The notes beneath the pieces are model-generated. The model did not search any database. It saw nothing but the letters and a program-made list of their open reading frames with translations, and had not been told where the DNA came from. Shown here piece after piece: positions 1 through 6,573 of a stretch of DNA of 32,493 bases. Source of the stretch: an uncultured Eubacteriales bacterium. Lineage in GTDB: Bacteria; Bacillota; Clostridia; Oscillospirales; Oscillospiraceae. The stretch lies in contig URAZ01000033.1 in assembly GCA_900545925.1 (NCBI GenBank), forward strand, positions 1 to 32,493. Direction: 5' to 3'. The position numbers and the translations under genes are program-made. Within the stretch, counting starts at the first letter, position 1, and the number at the start of each line of letters is the position of its first letter.

Positions 1-540
<540 letters not shown>

Positions 541-626
541 AAATTGGTAGTTAGCAGGCTCTGTAAAGTGCTTTCTCGAATCTGCAAAGTTCCATGGTGT
601 TCGGTTTTCAGGGTGTAGTCCATTAT

Positions 627-702
627 CCGCCTTTAGCTCAGTTGGTAGAGCAACTGACTCTTAATCAGTGGGTCCCGGGTTCGAGTCCCTGAAGGCGGAC
701 CA
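627..702 (+). tRNA. tRNA-Lys (anticodon CTT)
   Basis: A full cloverleaf can be drawn. The acceptor stem CCGCCTT pairs with AAGGCGG, the D arm is GCTC/GAGC, the anticodon stem actga/tcagt encloses loop CTCTTAA (anticodon CTT), the T loop is TTCGAGT, and CCA is encoded at 700-702. It lies in the spacer between 23S and 5S, so it is presumably released from the rRNA precursor. Confidence 0.96.
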
Positions 703-739
703 TGTATATAAGCGGATTCCGCTTCATATAGAGCATGCT

Positions 740-814
740 GGCCCGTTGGTCAAGTGGTTAAGACAGAGGCCTCTCACGCCTTTAACATCGGTTCGAATCC
801 GGTACGGGTCACCA
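740..814 (+). tRNA. tRNA-Glu (anticodon CTC)
   Basis: The acceptor stem GGCCCGT pairs with ACGGGTC with one G-U pair. The anticodon loop is CTCTCAC (anticodon CTC), the T loop is TTCGAAT, and CCA is encoded at 812-814. It is the second tRNA between 23S and 5S. Confidence 0.95.
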
Positions 815-876
815 CCTTTTTTAAAAGCGCGGCATGCTGAATCAGTTGTTACCGACTGAAAAGTCGTTAACATATA

Positions 877-995
877 TAGTTGGTGCTGATTGGTGTGAGG
901 GTCCACCTGTTCCCATACCGAACACAGAAGTTAAGCTCACATGCGCCGAAGATACTTGTCGGGTGACTGACCGGGAAAATAGGTAGTGCCAACAT
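877..995 (+). rRNA. rrf: 5S ribosomal RNA
   Basis: The core cccataccgaacacagaagtt (908-931 region) is the 5S signature, and the ends GTTGGTG and TGCCAAC pair to form helix I. The gene is displaced downstream of tRNA-Lys and tRNA-Glu instead of directly following 23S. Ends are estimated from the terminal helix. Confidence 0.94.
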
Positions 996-999
996 ATAT

Positions 1000-1075
1000 T
1001 CCTCCTTAGCTCAGCCGGTAGAGCATCTGACTGTTAATCAGGGGGTCGTTGGTTCGAGTCCAACAGGGGGAGCCA
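1000..1075 (+). tRNA. tRNA-Asn (anticodon GTT)
   Basis: The acceptor TCCTCCT pairs with AGGGGGA, the anticodon loop is CTGTTAA (anticodon GTT), the T arm is GTTGG/CCAAC around TTCGAGT, and CCA is encoded. It starts only a few bases after the 5S terminal helix. Confidence 0.96.
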
Positions 1076-1077
1076 CT

Positions 1078-1105
1078 GATAGCCGTCACAAATGTGGCGG
1101 CTATC
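1078..1105 (+). other. intergenic hairpin in the tRNA cluster
   Basis: A 12-bp stem (1078-1089 with 1094-1105, one G-U pair) closes an AAAT loop between tRNA-Asn and the next tRNA. No U-run follows, so it is more likely a processing or stability element than a terminator. Confidence 0.55.
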
Positions 1106-1122
1106 ATATTATCAAAGATTAT

Positions 1123-1199
1123 GGGCCTTTAGCTCAGTTGGTTAGAGCAGCCGGCTCATAACCGGTCGGTCCTGGGTTCGAGTCCCCGAAGGCCCACCA
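1123..1199 (+). tRNA. tRNA with CAT anticodon (Met elongator or Ile2)
   Basis: The acceptor GGGCCTT pairs with AAGGCCC, the anticodon stem GCCGG/CCGGT encloses loop CTCATAA (anticodon CAT), and CCA is encoded. The body resembles Firmicute tRNAs called either elongator Met or lysidine-modified Ile2. Sequence alone, without a tRNA-class model, cannot separate them. It is not the initiator because the first pair is a matched G-C. Confidence 0.92.
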
Positions 1200-1212
1200 C
1201 TTAGATGTAGAT

Positions 1213-1288
<76 letters not shown>

Positions 1289-1297
1289 CTCAGAAAT

Positions 1298-1357
1298 GAC
1301 CTTTGGATGTCAGATGACCACGCAAGCGCGTTCATCTGACATCCAAAGGTCTTTCTT
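1298..1357 (+). terminator. rRNA-tRNA operon terminator 1
   Basis: A perfect 20-bp stem (1298-1317 with 1332-1351) is followed by TTTCTT. It sits 9 bases after tRNA-Trp and is the first of two stacked terminators. Confidence 0.93.
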
Positions 1358-1362
1358 CGTTC

Positions 1363-1402
1363 AAAATCGTAACCACTTCGTTGGGTTACGATTTTGTTTT
1401 TG
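1363..1402 (+). terminator. rRNA-tRNA operon terminator 2
   Basis: A 12-bp AT-rich stem (1363-1374 with 1384-1395) is followed by GTTTTTGT. Tandem with the preceding terminator, it would insulate the strong rRNA transcription unit. The A-rich left arm means it could also act on the minus strand. Confidence 0.88.
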
Positions 1403-1511
1403 TATAAAGAAAACCACCGGCACGGCCAGTGGTAATGATTGAAGGGATGAAACGGGCAAAATCATTAAAATCAAAATTTTTAATGAAGCAAGCGTGTCAG
1501 CTGGACGATTT

Positions 1512-1772
1512 TTAGACGCACTTGATTGCCTGAAGTTCCTTATCAAATTCCTCCAGATGCGGCTGGAGATAGGCAGACTGCGGAAGGCTGGCGAGTTTGC
1601 GTAAGGTCATGCCGCCGACAAGCTTCATCCGCGGATTTTTAGATGTGCCCTCGCAGAACTTGTCCAGAATGGTCGCTGCCGCCGGATTCTTCAGAATGTC
1701 CTTTACTTTGCTGTCGAGAGAAAATGCTATGAGAGGAACCTCCTCTTTCTTTGATGCTCTGCTGTTATTTTA
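1512..1772 (-). pseudogene. C-terminal gene remnant, unassigned family
   Basis: An open minus-strand frame of about 85 codons ends at a TAA (1512-1514). It has no in-frame start near its upstream stop, so it looks like the tail of a lost gene. Readable segments are FSLDSKVKDILKNPAAATIL and MKLVGGMTLRKLASLPQ. They resemble a short helical tail found at the C-terminus of some Firmicute glycosidases and esterases; this resemblance is from memory and weak. Positions 1773-1981, between this and the yedF promoter, hold no convincing gene. Confidence 0.45.
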
Positions 1773-1981
1773 GAGAATGATGAGGAAATCCTGCAAATTG
1801 ACGGAGATTCCATGCCGCCATCCGTATGAATTGCGGGCGGCGTTTATATGCGCGGCGATAGTGTTTTTGCGGTTTGCTCTGTGTTTGTGTGCTCCGCCGC
1901 ATTGCACCGGCCTCTTTGCAGGTGCAGTTGCTGAACACGCAGCCGCAATATTCTGCGCCGCCATGTAAATTTGACGCCTTC

Positions 1982-2010
1982 TTGTAATTTATACGACGAT
2001 GTACCATAAT
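1982..2010 (+). promoter_or_regulatory. putative promoter of yedF
   Basis: TTGTAA (1982-1987), a 17-bp spacer and CATAAT (2005-2010) lie 41 bases before the ATG. The -35 is a 5/6 match in its core and the -10 a good match. Confidence 0.5.
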
Positions 2011-2051
2011 TTAGTGTGCAAAGACCGAAAAAGCTTATAGGAGGTTTTATC

Positions 2052-2660
2052 ATGGTTCAGGTCAATGCTCTGGGCGACACTTGCCCGCTGCCCGTGATTA
2101 AGACGATGAATGCGCTGAAAGAACTTGGCGGTGCAGGAACGGTCGAGGTTCTGGTCGATAACGAGATTGCCGTGCAGAATTTGACGCGGCTCGCAGAAAA
2201 TAAGGGCTGCACGATCGAGACGGAAAAACGTTCGGAGAAGGAATACCGCGTCACGCTCACCACGGGAGAAGCTGTCGAGCGCACAGGTGATGAAGCAAAC
2301 CTCTGCACGACGCCTACCGAGCAGAAAACGGTTGTGGTCGTCATTTCTGCTGACCATATGGGCGAAGGGAACGACGAACTCGGCAAGATTTTGCTCAAGG
2401 GCTTCCTGTTCGCGCTGACACAGCAGGAAAAGCTGCCGTCCACCATTCTGTTCTATAACGGCGGCGCAAGCCTCACCTGCGAAGGCTCGGCCTCGCTGGA
2501 GGATCTGCTGTCGCTGTCGAAACTCGGCGTGGAAATTCTCACCTGCGGCACCTGCCTCAACTATTACGGCCTGACGGACAAACTGCAGGTCGGCGCAGTC
2601 ACAAATATGTATGTAATTACCGAAAAGCAGATGCAGGCTGATCTGGTGGTTCGCCCGTGA
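2052..2660 (+). CDS. yedF: YedF-type selenium-associated sulfurtransferase-like protein
   Basis: This 202-residue protein has two domains. Residues 1-75 form a TusA-like domain with the diagnostic CPLP motif near residues 11-14, whose Cys is the persulfide carrier in TusA proteins. Residues 95-200 resemble a DsrE/peroxiredoxin-like fold and include a GTCLNYY motif. The arrangement matches the YedF family (TIGR03527), which occurs mainly in organisms with selenium-utilisation genes; its exact reaction is unknown. ATG 2052 is chosen over an upstream in-frame start at 2016 because TAGGAGGT at 2037-2045 lies just before it. The protein looks intact. An acyl-CoA dehydratase activase remnant follows, and such genes often neighbour yedF. 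Confidence 0.87.
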   Translation: MVQVNALGDTCPLPVIKTMNALKELGGAGTVEVLVDNEIAVQNLTRLAENKGCTIETEKRSEKEYRVTLTTGEAVERTGDEANLCTTPTEQKTVVVVISADHMGEGNDELGKILLKGFLFALTQQEKLPSTILFYNGGASLTCEGSASLEDLLSLSKLGVEILTCGTCLNYYGLTDKLQVGAVTNMYVITEKQMQADLVVRP

Positions 2661-2696
2661 TGCGGCGGGGCAGTGACGCCTGTGCTGTCTGGATGA

Positions 2697-2774
2697 ATCG
2701 GAATCGACATTGGCTCAACGTGTGCGAAGGCTGCCGTACTGGAGCTGTCCGGCGAGTTGAATCGTGAAAGATGA
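2697..2774 (+). pseudogene. N-terminal scrap of an acyl-CoA dehydratase activase (HgdC/BcrA-D type)
   Basis: A 25-codon frame ending at TGA 2772-2774 encodes IGIDIGSTCAKAAVLEL and a few more residues. IGIDIGST-x2-K is the phosphate-1 motif at the start of ASKHA ATPases of the HgdC/BcrA-D type, which activate 2-hydroxyacyl-CoA dehydratases. No start codon remains and the roughly 230 further residues of the family are missing. The gene has been removed except for this piece, which lies 36 bases after yedF in the position expected for an operon partner. Confidence 0.62.
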
Positions 2775-2807
2775 AATAGAGTTGTGCTCGGATCAGGAGG
2801 AATCATA

Positions 2808-3321
2808 ATGAACAGAACAGAGAAAGCCGCAGAAACCATGTGCGCATTATGTCGGTCTTGGCAAAGCTGAAAATGCTGTGAACGCTGTCAATGAGGTATT
2901 GGCGGAAAAAGGCGTTGCCCTGCCGGGGCCGAGCGGTCAGACCGTCACGGAGGAAAGCAGACTGCCTGATGGCATCGCCGCACAGAAATCCATTTTCGGG
3001 GAGCATATCGACGCCATGCGTGCCGCCGCGCCGGAAAATCAGAAGAACATTCAGGACTATCTTTCCGCCTACTGCTTTGGTGACTTCTATACCCGTAAGT
3101 TCCTGACCATCCCGGAGCGGGAACTGCTGACCTTTGCCATTCTCGTGGCACAGGGCGGCTGCGAGCCGCAGGTCAAGGCACATGTGGGCGGCAATGCCGC
3201 TGTGGGCAACAGCAAGGAAACCTTGCTTGCCGCGCTGACAGTTTGCCTGCCCTACATCGGTTTCCCCCGTACCCTCAATGTACTGGGCTGCGTGAACGAA
3301 ATCCTGCCGGAGAACGCATAA
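2808..3321 (+). pseudogene. carboxymuconolactone decarboxylase family protein, first domain deleted
   Basis: AGGAGG (2795-2800) precedes ATG 2808, which opens MNRTEKAAETM and then runs to TGA 2868. A second frame, shifted by +1, picks up at about 2839 with YVGLGKAENAVNAVNEVLAE, the typical end of a first CMD domain. It continues without a break through a complete second CMD domain to TAA 3319-3321. That domain holds YCFGDFYTRKF, the Cys-x6-His pair in CEPQVKAH, and the tail YIGFPRTLNVLG. The family normally carries two CMD domains, about 240-250 residues. Here roughly 80 residues of the first are missing and the frames no longer match. GTG 2878 could start a 147-residue product but has no ribosome binding site. 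It is 13 bases upstream of the aldo/keto reductase and probably shared its transcript. Confidence 0.75.
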
Positions 3322-3334
3322 AGGAGCAATTCAG

Positions 3335-4366
3335 ATGGAGTACACGAAATTAGGACAAACCGATATTAAAATTTCCAAGGTCTGCGTGGGCTGTATGAGT
3401 TTCGGCAAGGCAGGAACCATGCACGACTGGACGCTGGACGAAGCGGCTACCGAGGAAGTGGTGAAGCACGCCCTTGACCTTGGCATCAACTTTTTCGATA
3501 CCGCAAACGGTTATTCTGCCGGAACCAGCGAGGAATATTTGGGCCGTGCGCTGAAAAAGAATATCAGCCGGGAGAAAGCCGTGATCGCGTCCAAGGTCTA
3601 TTTCAATCCCGGCCGTCTTTCCCGGGAGGCCATCCACAGGGAGATTGACGGCAGTTTGAAGCGGCTGGGAACGGACTATCTTGACCTCTATATTATCCAC
3701 CGATTTGACTACGAAACTCCCATTGAGGAGACAATGGAGGCACTGAACGATCTGGTCAAGGCGGGCAAAGTCCGGGCGCTGGGCGCGTCTGCCATGTATG
3801 GCTATCAGTTCTACAATATGCAGCTTTGTGCCCGCAACCACGGCTGGGCTCGATTCGAGGCGATGGAGAACCACTATAATCTGCTCTACCGCGAGGACGA
3901 GCGGGAGCTTATTCCCATATGCCGGCAGATGGGCGTGAGCCTGATGCCGTACAGCCCGCTGGCGGCGGGACACCTGACCCGGCCCACTTGGACCACTGAT
4001 ACGCTCCGCAGCAAGACGGACCGCGTTGCCATGGGCAAATATGACCGCACTGAAGAACAGGATATGCAGATTGTCACCCGTGTTCACGAATTAGCGGAGA
4101 AATACGGCGTGCAGATGCAGGAGATTGCATTGGCATGGCATTGGGCCAACGGTGTGGCCGCGCCTATCGTGGGCGCGACGAAAGCCAAGTATCTGGATGA
4201 TGCCGCCGCTGCGCTTGCAGTTAAACTCACGGACGAGGATATCGCCTATCTGGAGGAGCCGTATGTGTCCCACCGCATCGTGGGTGCCATTGACTGCAAT
4301 CCGCCGCAGGGTGTCATGCTGCTGGACGAAACGACCGCCGCGGCAGATTGGAAGCTGCGCGTATAG
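3335..4366 (+). CDS. aldo/keto reductase
   Basis: This 343-residue NAD(P)H-dependent oxidoreductase has the usual family length. The catalytic tetrad is visible: D55 and Y60 in DTANGYSAG, K87 in ASKVYF, and H122 in YIIHRFD. The TIM-barrel landmarks GxxSFG near the N-terminus and PYSPLAAGHL around residue 209-218 are also present, as is the cofactor-binding IVGATK stretch near the C-terminus. Long loops suggest the AKR subgroup of YajO/YhdN-like proteins, acting on aldehydes or sugars; the substrate is unknown. AAGGAG at 3322-3327 precedes the ATG. The preceding CMD gene ends 13 bases upstream, and this pairing with an AKR is common in redox-stress operons. Confidence 0.93.
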   Translation: MEYTKLGQTDIKISKVCVGCMSFGKAGTMHDWTLDEAATEEVVKHALDLGINFFDTANGYSAGTSEEYLGRALKKNISREKAVIASKVYFNPGRLSREAIHREIDGSLKRLGTDYLDLYIIHRFDYETPIEETMEALNDLVKAGKVRALGASAMYGYQFYNMQLCARNHGWARFEAMENHYNLLYREDERELIPICRQMGVSLMPYSPLAAGHLTRPTWTTDTLRSKTDRVAMGKYDRTEEQDMQIVTRVHELAEKYGVQMQEIALAWHWANGVAAPIVGATKAKYLDDAAAALAVKLTDEDIAYLEEPYVSHRIVGAIDCNPPQGVMLLDETTAAADWKLRV

Positions 4367-4388
4367 AAGAAAAACGAGTAATATTACC

Positions 4389-4433
4389 AAAGGGTACGGT
4401 TTTGAACGAACCGCACCCTTTGAAGTTTTTCTT
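4389..4433 (+). terminator. terminator after the aldo/keto reductase
   Basis: AAAGGGT.CGGTT pairs with AACCG.ACCCTTT around a short loop (arms about 4389-4401 and 4409-4422). It is followed by AAGTTTTTCTT. The position just after a gene end supports intrinsic termination. Confidence 0.85.
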
Positions 4434-4453
4434 CAAAAATTTGAGAATTATCA

Positions 4454-4482
4454 TTGTGATTGTGCAGAACTGGTGATATAAT
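4454..4482 (+). promoter_or_regulatory. strong sigma-A-type promoter of the broken hydrolase gene
   Basis: TTGTGA (4454-4459), exactly 17 bases, then a perfect TATAAT (4477-4482). The predicted start of transcription (about 4489) falls inside the palindrome that follows. Confidence 0.72.
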
Positions 4483-4486
4483 CAGC

Positions 4487-4510
4487 GCTGGTTAGAATGC
4501 TCTAACCAGC
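4487..4510 (+). promoter_or_regulatory. operator-like palindrome over the transcription start
   Basis: A perfect 10-bp inverted repeat, GCTGGTTAGA and TCTAACCAGC, is separated by ATGC. It lies directly after the -10 box, the classic site for a repressor. The GTTAGA/TCTAAC half-sites suit a TetR- or MarR-type protein; the regulator is not identified in the window. Positions 4511-4651, between it and the ribosome binding site, hold no gene I can support. Confidence 0.6.
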
Positions 4511-4664
4511 ACTGAGCGGAGAATTGCAAAAATGGAGGCAGAGTTGTTCTGTCGGAGAGCGGCGAGATGCTATACCACGGATAGCCGCTCATTGATGTCG
4601 TGCGTGGCGCAAAGCCGGGGCATGAGAGGATATTTCGCTATCTGCGCGTATAAAGGAGGAAATA

Positions 4665-5204
4665 ATGATGTTGTATTCGGAAAAGGTAGCGTCAGTTGAC
4701 AAGGGTGCACATGCCCGCGGAGCGCACCGGCACGCCTTTCGCGGCGTTATCGTCCTTGACAGGCGACAGCCTGCCTGCGTCCTCTGCCTTGCGAAAAACG
4801 CGCCGGAGCGCCCGGCGGGTCTTCGAGTTTTCCCGGAGCATGGACAGCAGATGGCAAGGCAGACGAGGCAGATGGGCTGACGCCCATCAACGAGGATAAC
4901 GCGGCCAGCTGCTGTTCAGGCATGGGAAAACCATGTGTGCCCTTGTCAGCTGACGCTAAAGGCATTTACGGCCACGCATCCGTGCGAGGAGATAACCGTT
5001 GGCGGCGCGCGATATCGCTATATTCTGGAAGGGGAAGCTGACGGTAAAACGCTTGTGTTCCTGAACGGCGGGATGAATACGCTCGAAATGTGGATGCACA
5101 ATCCGCAGATCTCCTATGTTTCGGGCGGCCATCTGTCAACGGTGCTGAAAACAGACGGTTATATTCGTACAATCCGCAGTTTTCTGAATGCAGTGAGAGA
5201 ATAG
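4665..5204 (+). pseudogene. alpha/beta hydrolase, interrupted by a MITE and missing its core
   Basis: AAAGGAGG (4652-4659) and ATG 4665 open MMLYSEK. A 272-bp element then interrupts. Removing it with one AAGG copy restores a continuous 87-codon frame, MMLYSEKAFTATHPCEEITV and onward to TAG 5204. That frame reads through YRYILEGEADGKTLVFLNGG, the usual first strands of an alpha/beta hydrolase. It then jumps from LEMWMH directly to NPQISYVSGGHLSTVLK, which looks like the C-terminal segment carrying the catalytic histidine (GGH). The nucleophile elbow (GxSxG) and about 160-180 residues of core are absent, although the junction is in frame. So two independent lesions are present: an internal deletion and a transposon insertion. 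Confidence 0.78.
4687..4958 (+). mobile_element. 272-bp MITE-like foldback element with long terminal inverted repeats
   Basis: The outer 27 bases (4687-4713) match the reverse complement of 4932-4958 with 3 differences. Similarity continues inward: GCGTTATC and TCTGCCTTGC blocks occur on both arms at the same spacing, so each arm is about 100 bases and the element folds back almost whole. AAGG lies just outside both ends (4683-4686 and 4959-4962), a likely 4-bp target duplication. Removing the element plus one AAGG rejoins the hydrolase reading frame. There is no transposase inside, so it must have been mobilised in trans. I cannot assign the parent IS family. Confidence 0.85.
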
Positions 5205-5298
5205 ACATATGGAGCGCATCATTACCTAACTGACGAACAGACTGGAAAAAGCGATAATCGTACGGCAAGTATTGCGTGATTGTCTGCTGTTCACCGCA

Positions 5299-5636
5299 AT
5301 GGTAAAAGTTGCTGTGATCGGCGGTGCAGTCAATGGGCTGTTCTTTTTGCCAAAGCGCTGCAGGATCGGGCCATCGAGAGGGGACTGATCGACCGCAATA
5401 CGATGAACCGGAAACGGAGGCGCTTTATGATTTTGTTTTATATCGTGGTGCTTGCCGCTCCTGTGCTGATCATTGGAGTAAGGAACAGCGTTTCCAAGTT
5501 TGGTGAAGCTTATTGGCAGGCCCTGCTGTTTCTCGAAGTCATGAATATCTACGACAGTGTTGTGATCGACAAGCTGTGGGTCGGACACAGTCGGTTTTGG
5601 GTGCTGCCTGAACTTGAAGATGTGCCGTTCGTATAG
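5299..5636 (+). pseudogene. frameshifted small membrane protein, unknown family
   Basis: ATG 5299 opens MVKVAVIGGAVNGLFF. Around the T-run at 5341-5347 the homologous-looking reading continues in another frame as AKALQDRAIERGLIDRNTMN and runs to TAG 5636. It includes a clear membrane helix, FMILFYIVVLAAPVLIIGV, and a conserved-looking end, DKLWVGHSRFWVLPELED. A single-base change in the T-run would join the two parts into a protein of about 112 residues. I do not recognise a named family. It could be a sequencing or assembly error in a homopolymer. Confidence 0.55.
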
Positions 5637-5797
5637 ATTTGACGGCAGGTGCTGAAAAGCTGAAGGGCATGGGATTTGCCGATAGGCGGTATGTGAAGAC
5701 CACGGAGACGATCTTCGGGTCCAGGCAGCGTGCTGCAACGATGATGCTGAGTGACTCTGCCATGATTGTCGGAAGAGATAGTGCCATTGACCGGTGA
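5623..5797 (+). pseudogene. orphan C-terminal fragment, unassigned
   Basis: A frame overlapping the end of the preceding gene encodes VRIDLTAGAEKLKGMGF and ends after SAMIVGRDSAIDR at TGA 5795-5797. It has no start and no ribosome binding site. It may be the tail of a lost gene. I do not recognise it, and a chance open frame is possible at this length. Confidence 0.3.
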
Positions 5798-5810
5798 AGG
5801 GTATCCGAAG

Positions 5811-5845
5811 CGGCGGCTCTGATGTTCAGAGCCGCCGCGCTTTCA
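5811..5845 (+). terminator. strong GC hairpin, possible terminator
   Basis: A perfect 12-bp stem (5811-5822 with 5826-5837) with a TGT loop is followed by CGCTTTCATT. The U-tract is weak. It separates the plus-strand decayed region from the minus-strand rhamnosidase operon. Positions 5846-5984 contain no gene I can support. Confidence 0.6.
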
Positions 5846-5984
5846 TTATCACCATACCATGCTTTCCGTAATAATATTCAGCACGGAGTCGGCAGTTCCT
5901 GCGTGGTGATGATCTTACTTTTTCTATCACACGGTGTTCAGCACTCCGGTAATCTCCTGTGCGATGCGTTGTTTCAGGGAACCT

Positions 5985-6557
5985 TTAATAAGCGTGGCCG
6001 AGCGGTTCAGGGCCGAGGGGTGCGCAGCCGGGATTGGGAATCTCAAAGCCGTTTGCCTTATAGGCCTCATAGTCGAAATGTTCCAACTCGTCATAGCCGA
6101 GTTTATGGAACGCATAGAAGCCGTCCCAGTCCTCATAGCCGTCACCGAGCTTATGCTCCAGAAATGCGTCGGCCATCGCCATGCCGGTGCGCGGGGCAAC
6201 ATAGAATCCACCCATCGCAAGAACATTGCAGTTGTTGGCCGTCACGCAGCGCAGCGCGGCTGGGACCGTCTCGCAGACGGCTGCATGGACATGCGGGCAC
6301 TTGCTCGCCGCAATATGGATACCCATTCCAGTTCCGCAGAAGAGAAGCGCACGCTCAAACTCACCCTCGGCAATCATTGCGCCCGCGCGCAGGCCAATGC
6401 GGTGATACATCTCGGGAGTGCCGGTGTCATCGGCCTTCATACCGACGTCTGTGACGGTCCAGCCGCGTTCCTTCAGATGCTGCACAACCGCATCTTTCAG
6501 CGCAAGGCCGGCGAAATCTGCCGCAACCAGGATCTGCTTGTCTTTGACCAGTTTCAT
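5985..6557 (-). CDS. RpiB/LacA/LacB family sugar-phosphate isomerase
   Basis: This 190-residue aldose-ketose isomerase is slightly longer than classic RpiB (about 150). The catalytic block FCGTGMGIHIAASK carries the Cys proton-transfer residue, and TANNCNVLAMG is the usual second active-site loop. The normal N-terminal DHAG phosphate-binding motif reads DFAG here, so the His is replaced. With the extended tail GYDELEHFDYEAYKANGFE this suggests the subgroup acting on tetrose or other short or deoxy sugar phosphates rather than ribose-5-phosphate. ATG 6557 is preferred over an upstream in-frame ATG at 6593 because AAAGGAGA lies 7-14 bases before it. The start is 16 bases after the rhamnosidase stop, so translation is probably coupled. 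A role in the sugar pathway served by this operon is likely. Confidence 0.83.
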   Translation of the reverse strand: MKLVKDKQILVAADFAGLALKDAVVQHLKERGWTVTDVGMKADDTGTPEMYHRIGLRAGAMIAEGEFERALLFCGTGMGIHIAASKCPHVHAAVCETVPAALRCVTANNCNVLAMGGFYVAPRTGMAMADAFLEHKLGDGYEDWDGFYAFHKLGYDELEHFDYEAYKANGFEIPNPGCAPLGPEPLGHAY

Positions 6558-6573
6558 TGTTATATTCTCCTTT

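Noticed and set aside
2868..2870. TGA in the CMD gene as a possible selenocysteine codon, because yedF is next to it
   Set aside because: The CMD similarity continues in a different frame, so the TGA is simply the end of a frame broken by a deletion.
2878..3321. GTG 2878 as the true start of an intact single-domain CMD protein
   Set aside because: There is no ribosome binding site before it, while an excellent one lies before ATG 2808. The upstream sequence in the same frame is clearly the end of a first CMD domain.
4665..4880. The MMLYSEK start as the beginning of a NifU-like protein
   Set aside because: The resemblance is limited to a few residues; removing the inserted element joins it in frame to the alpha/beta hydrolase.
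4935..5204. A short intact hydrolase starting at ATG 4935
   Set aside because: That ATG lies in the inverted repeat of the MITE, and the original start and ribosome binding site are at 4652-4667.
5846..5984. A short minus-strand segment ending LKQRIAQEITGVLNTV as a gene tail
   Set aside because: It is only about 20 codons beyond the isomerase stop and matches no family I know, so chance is the simpler explanation.
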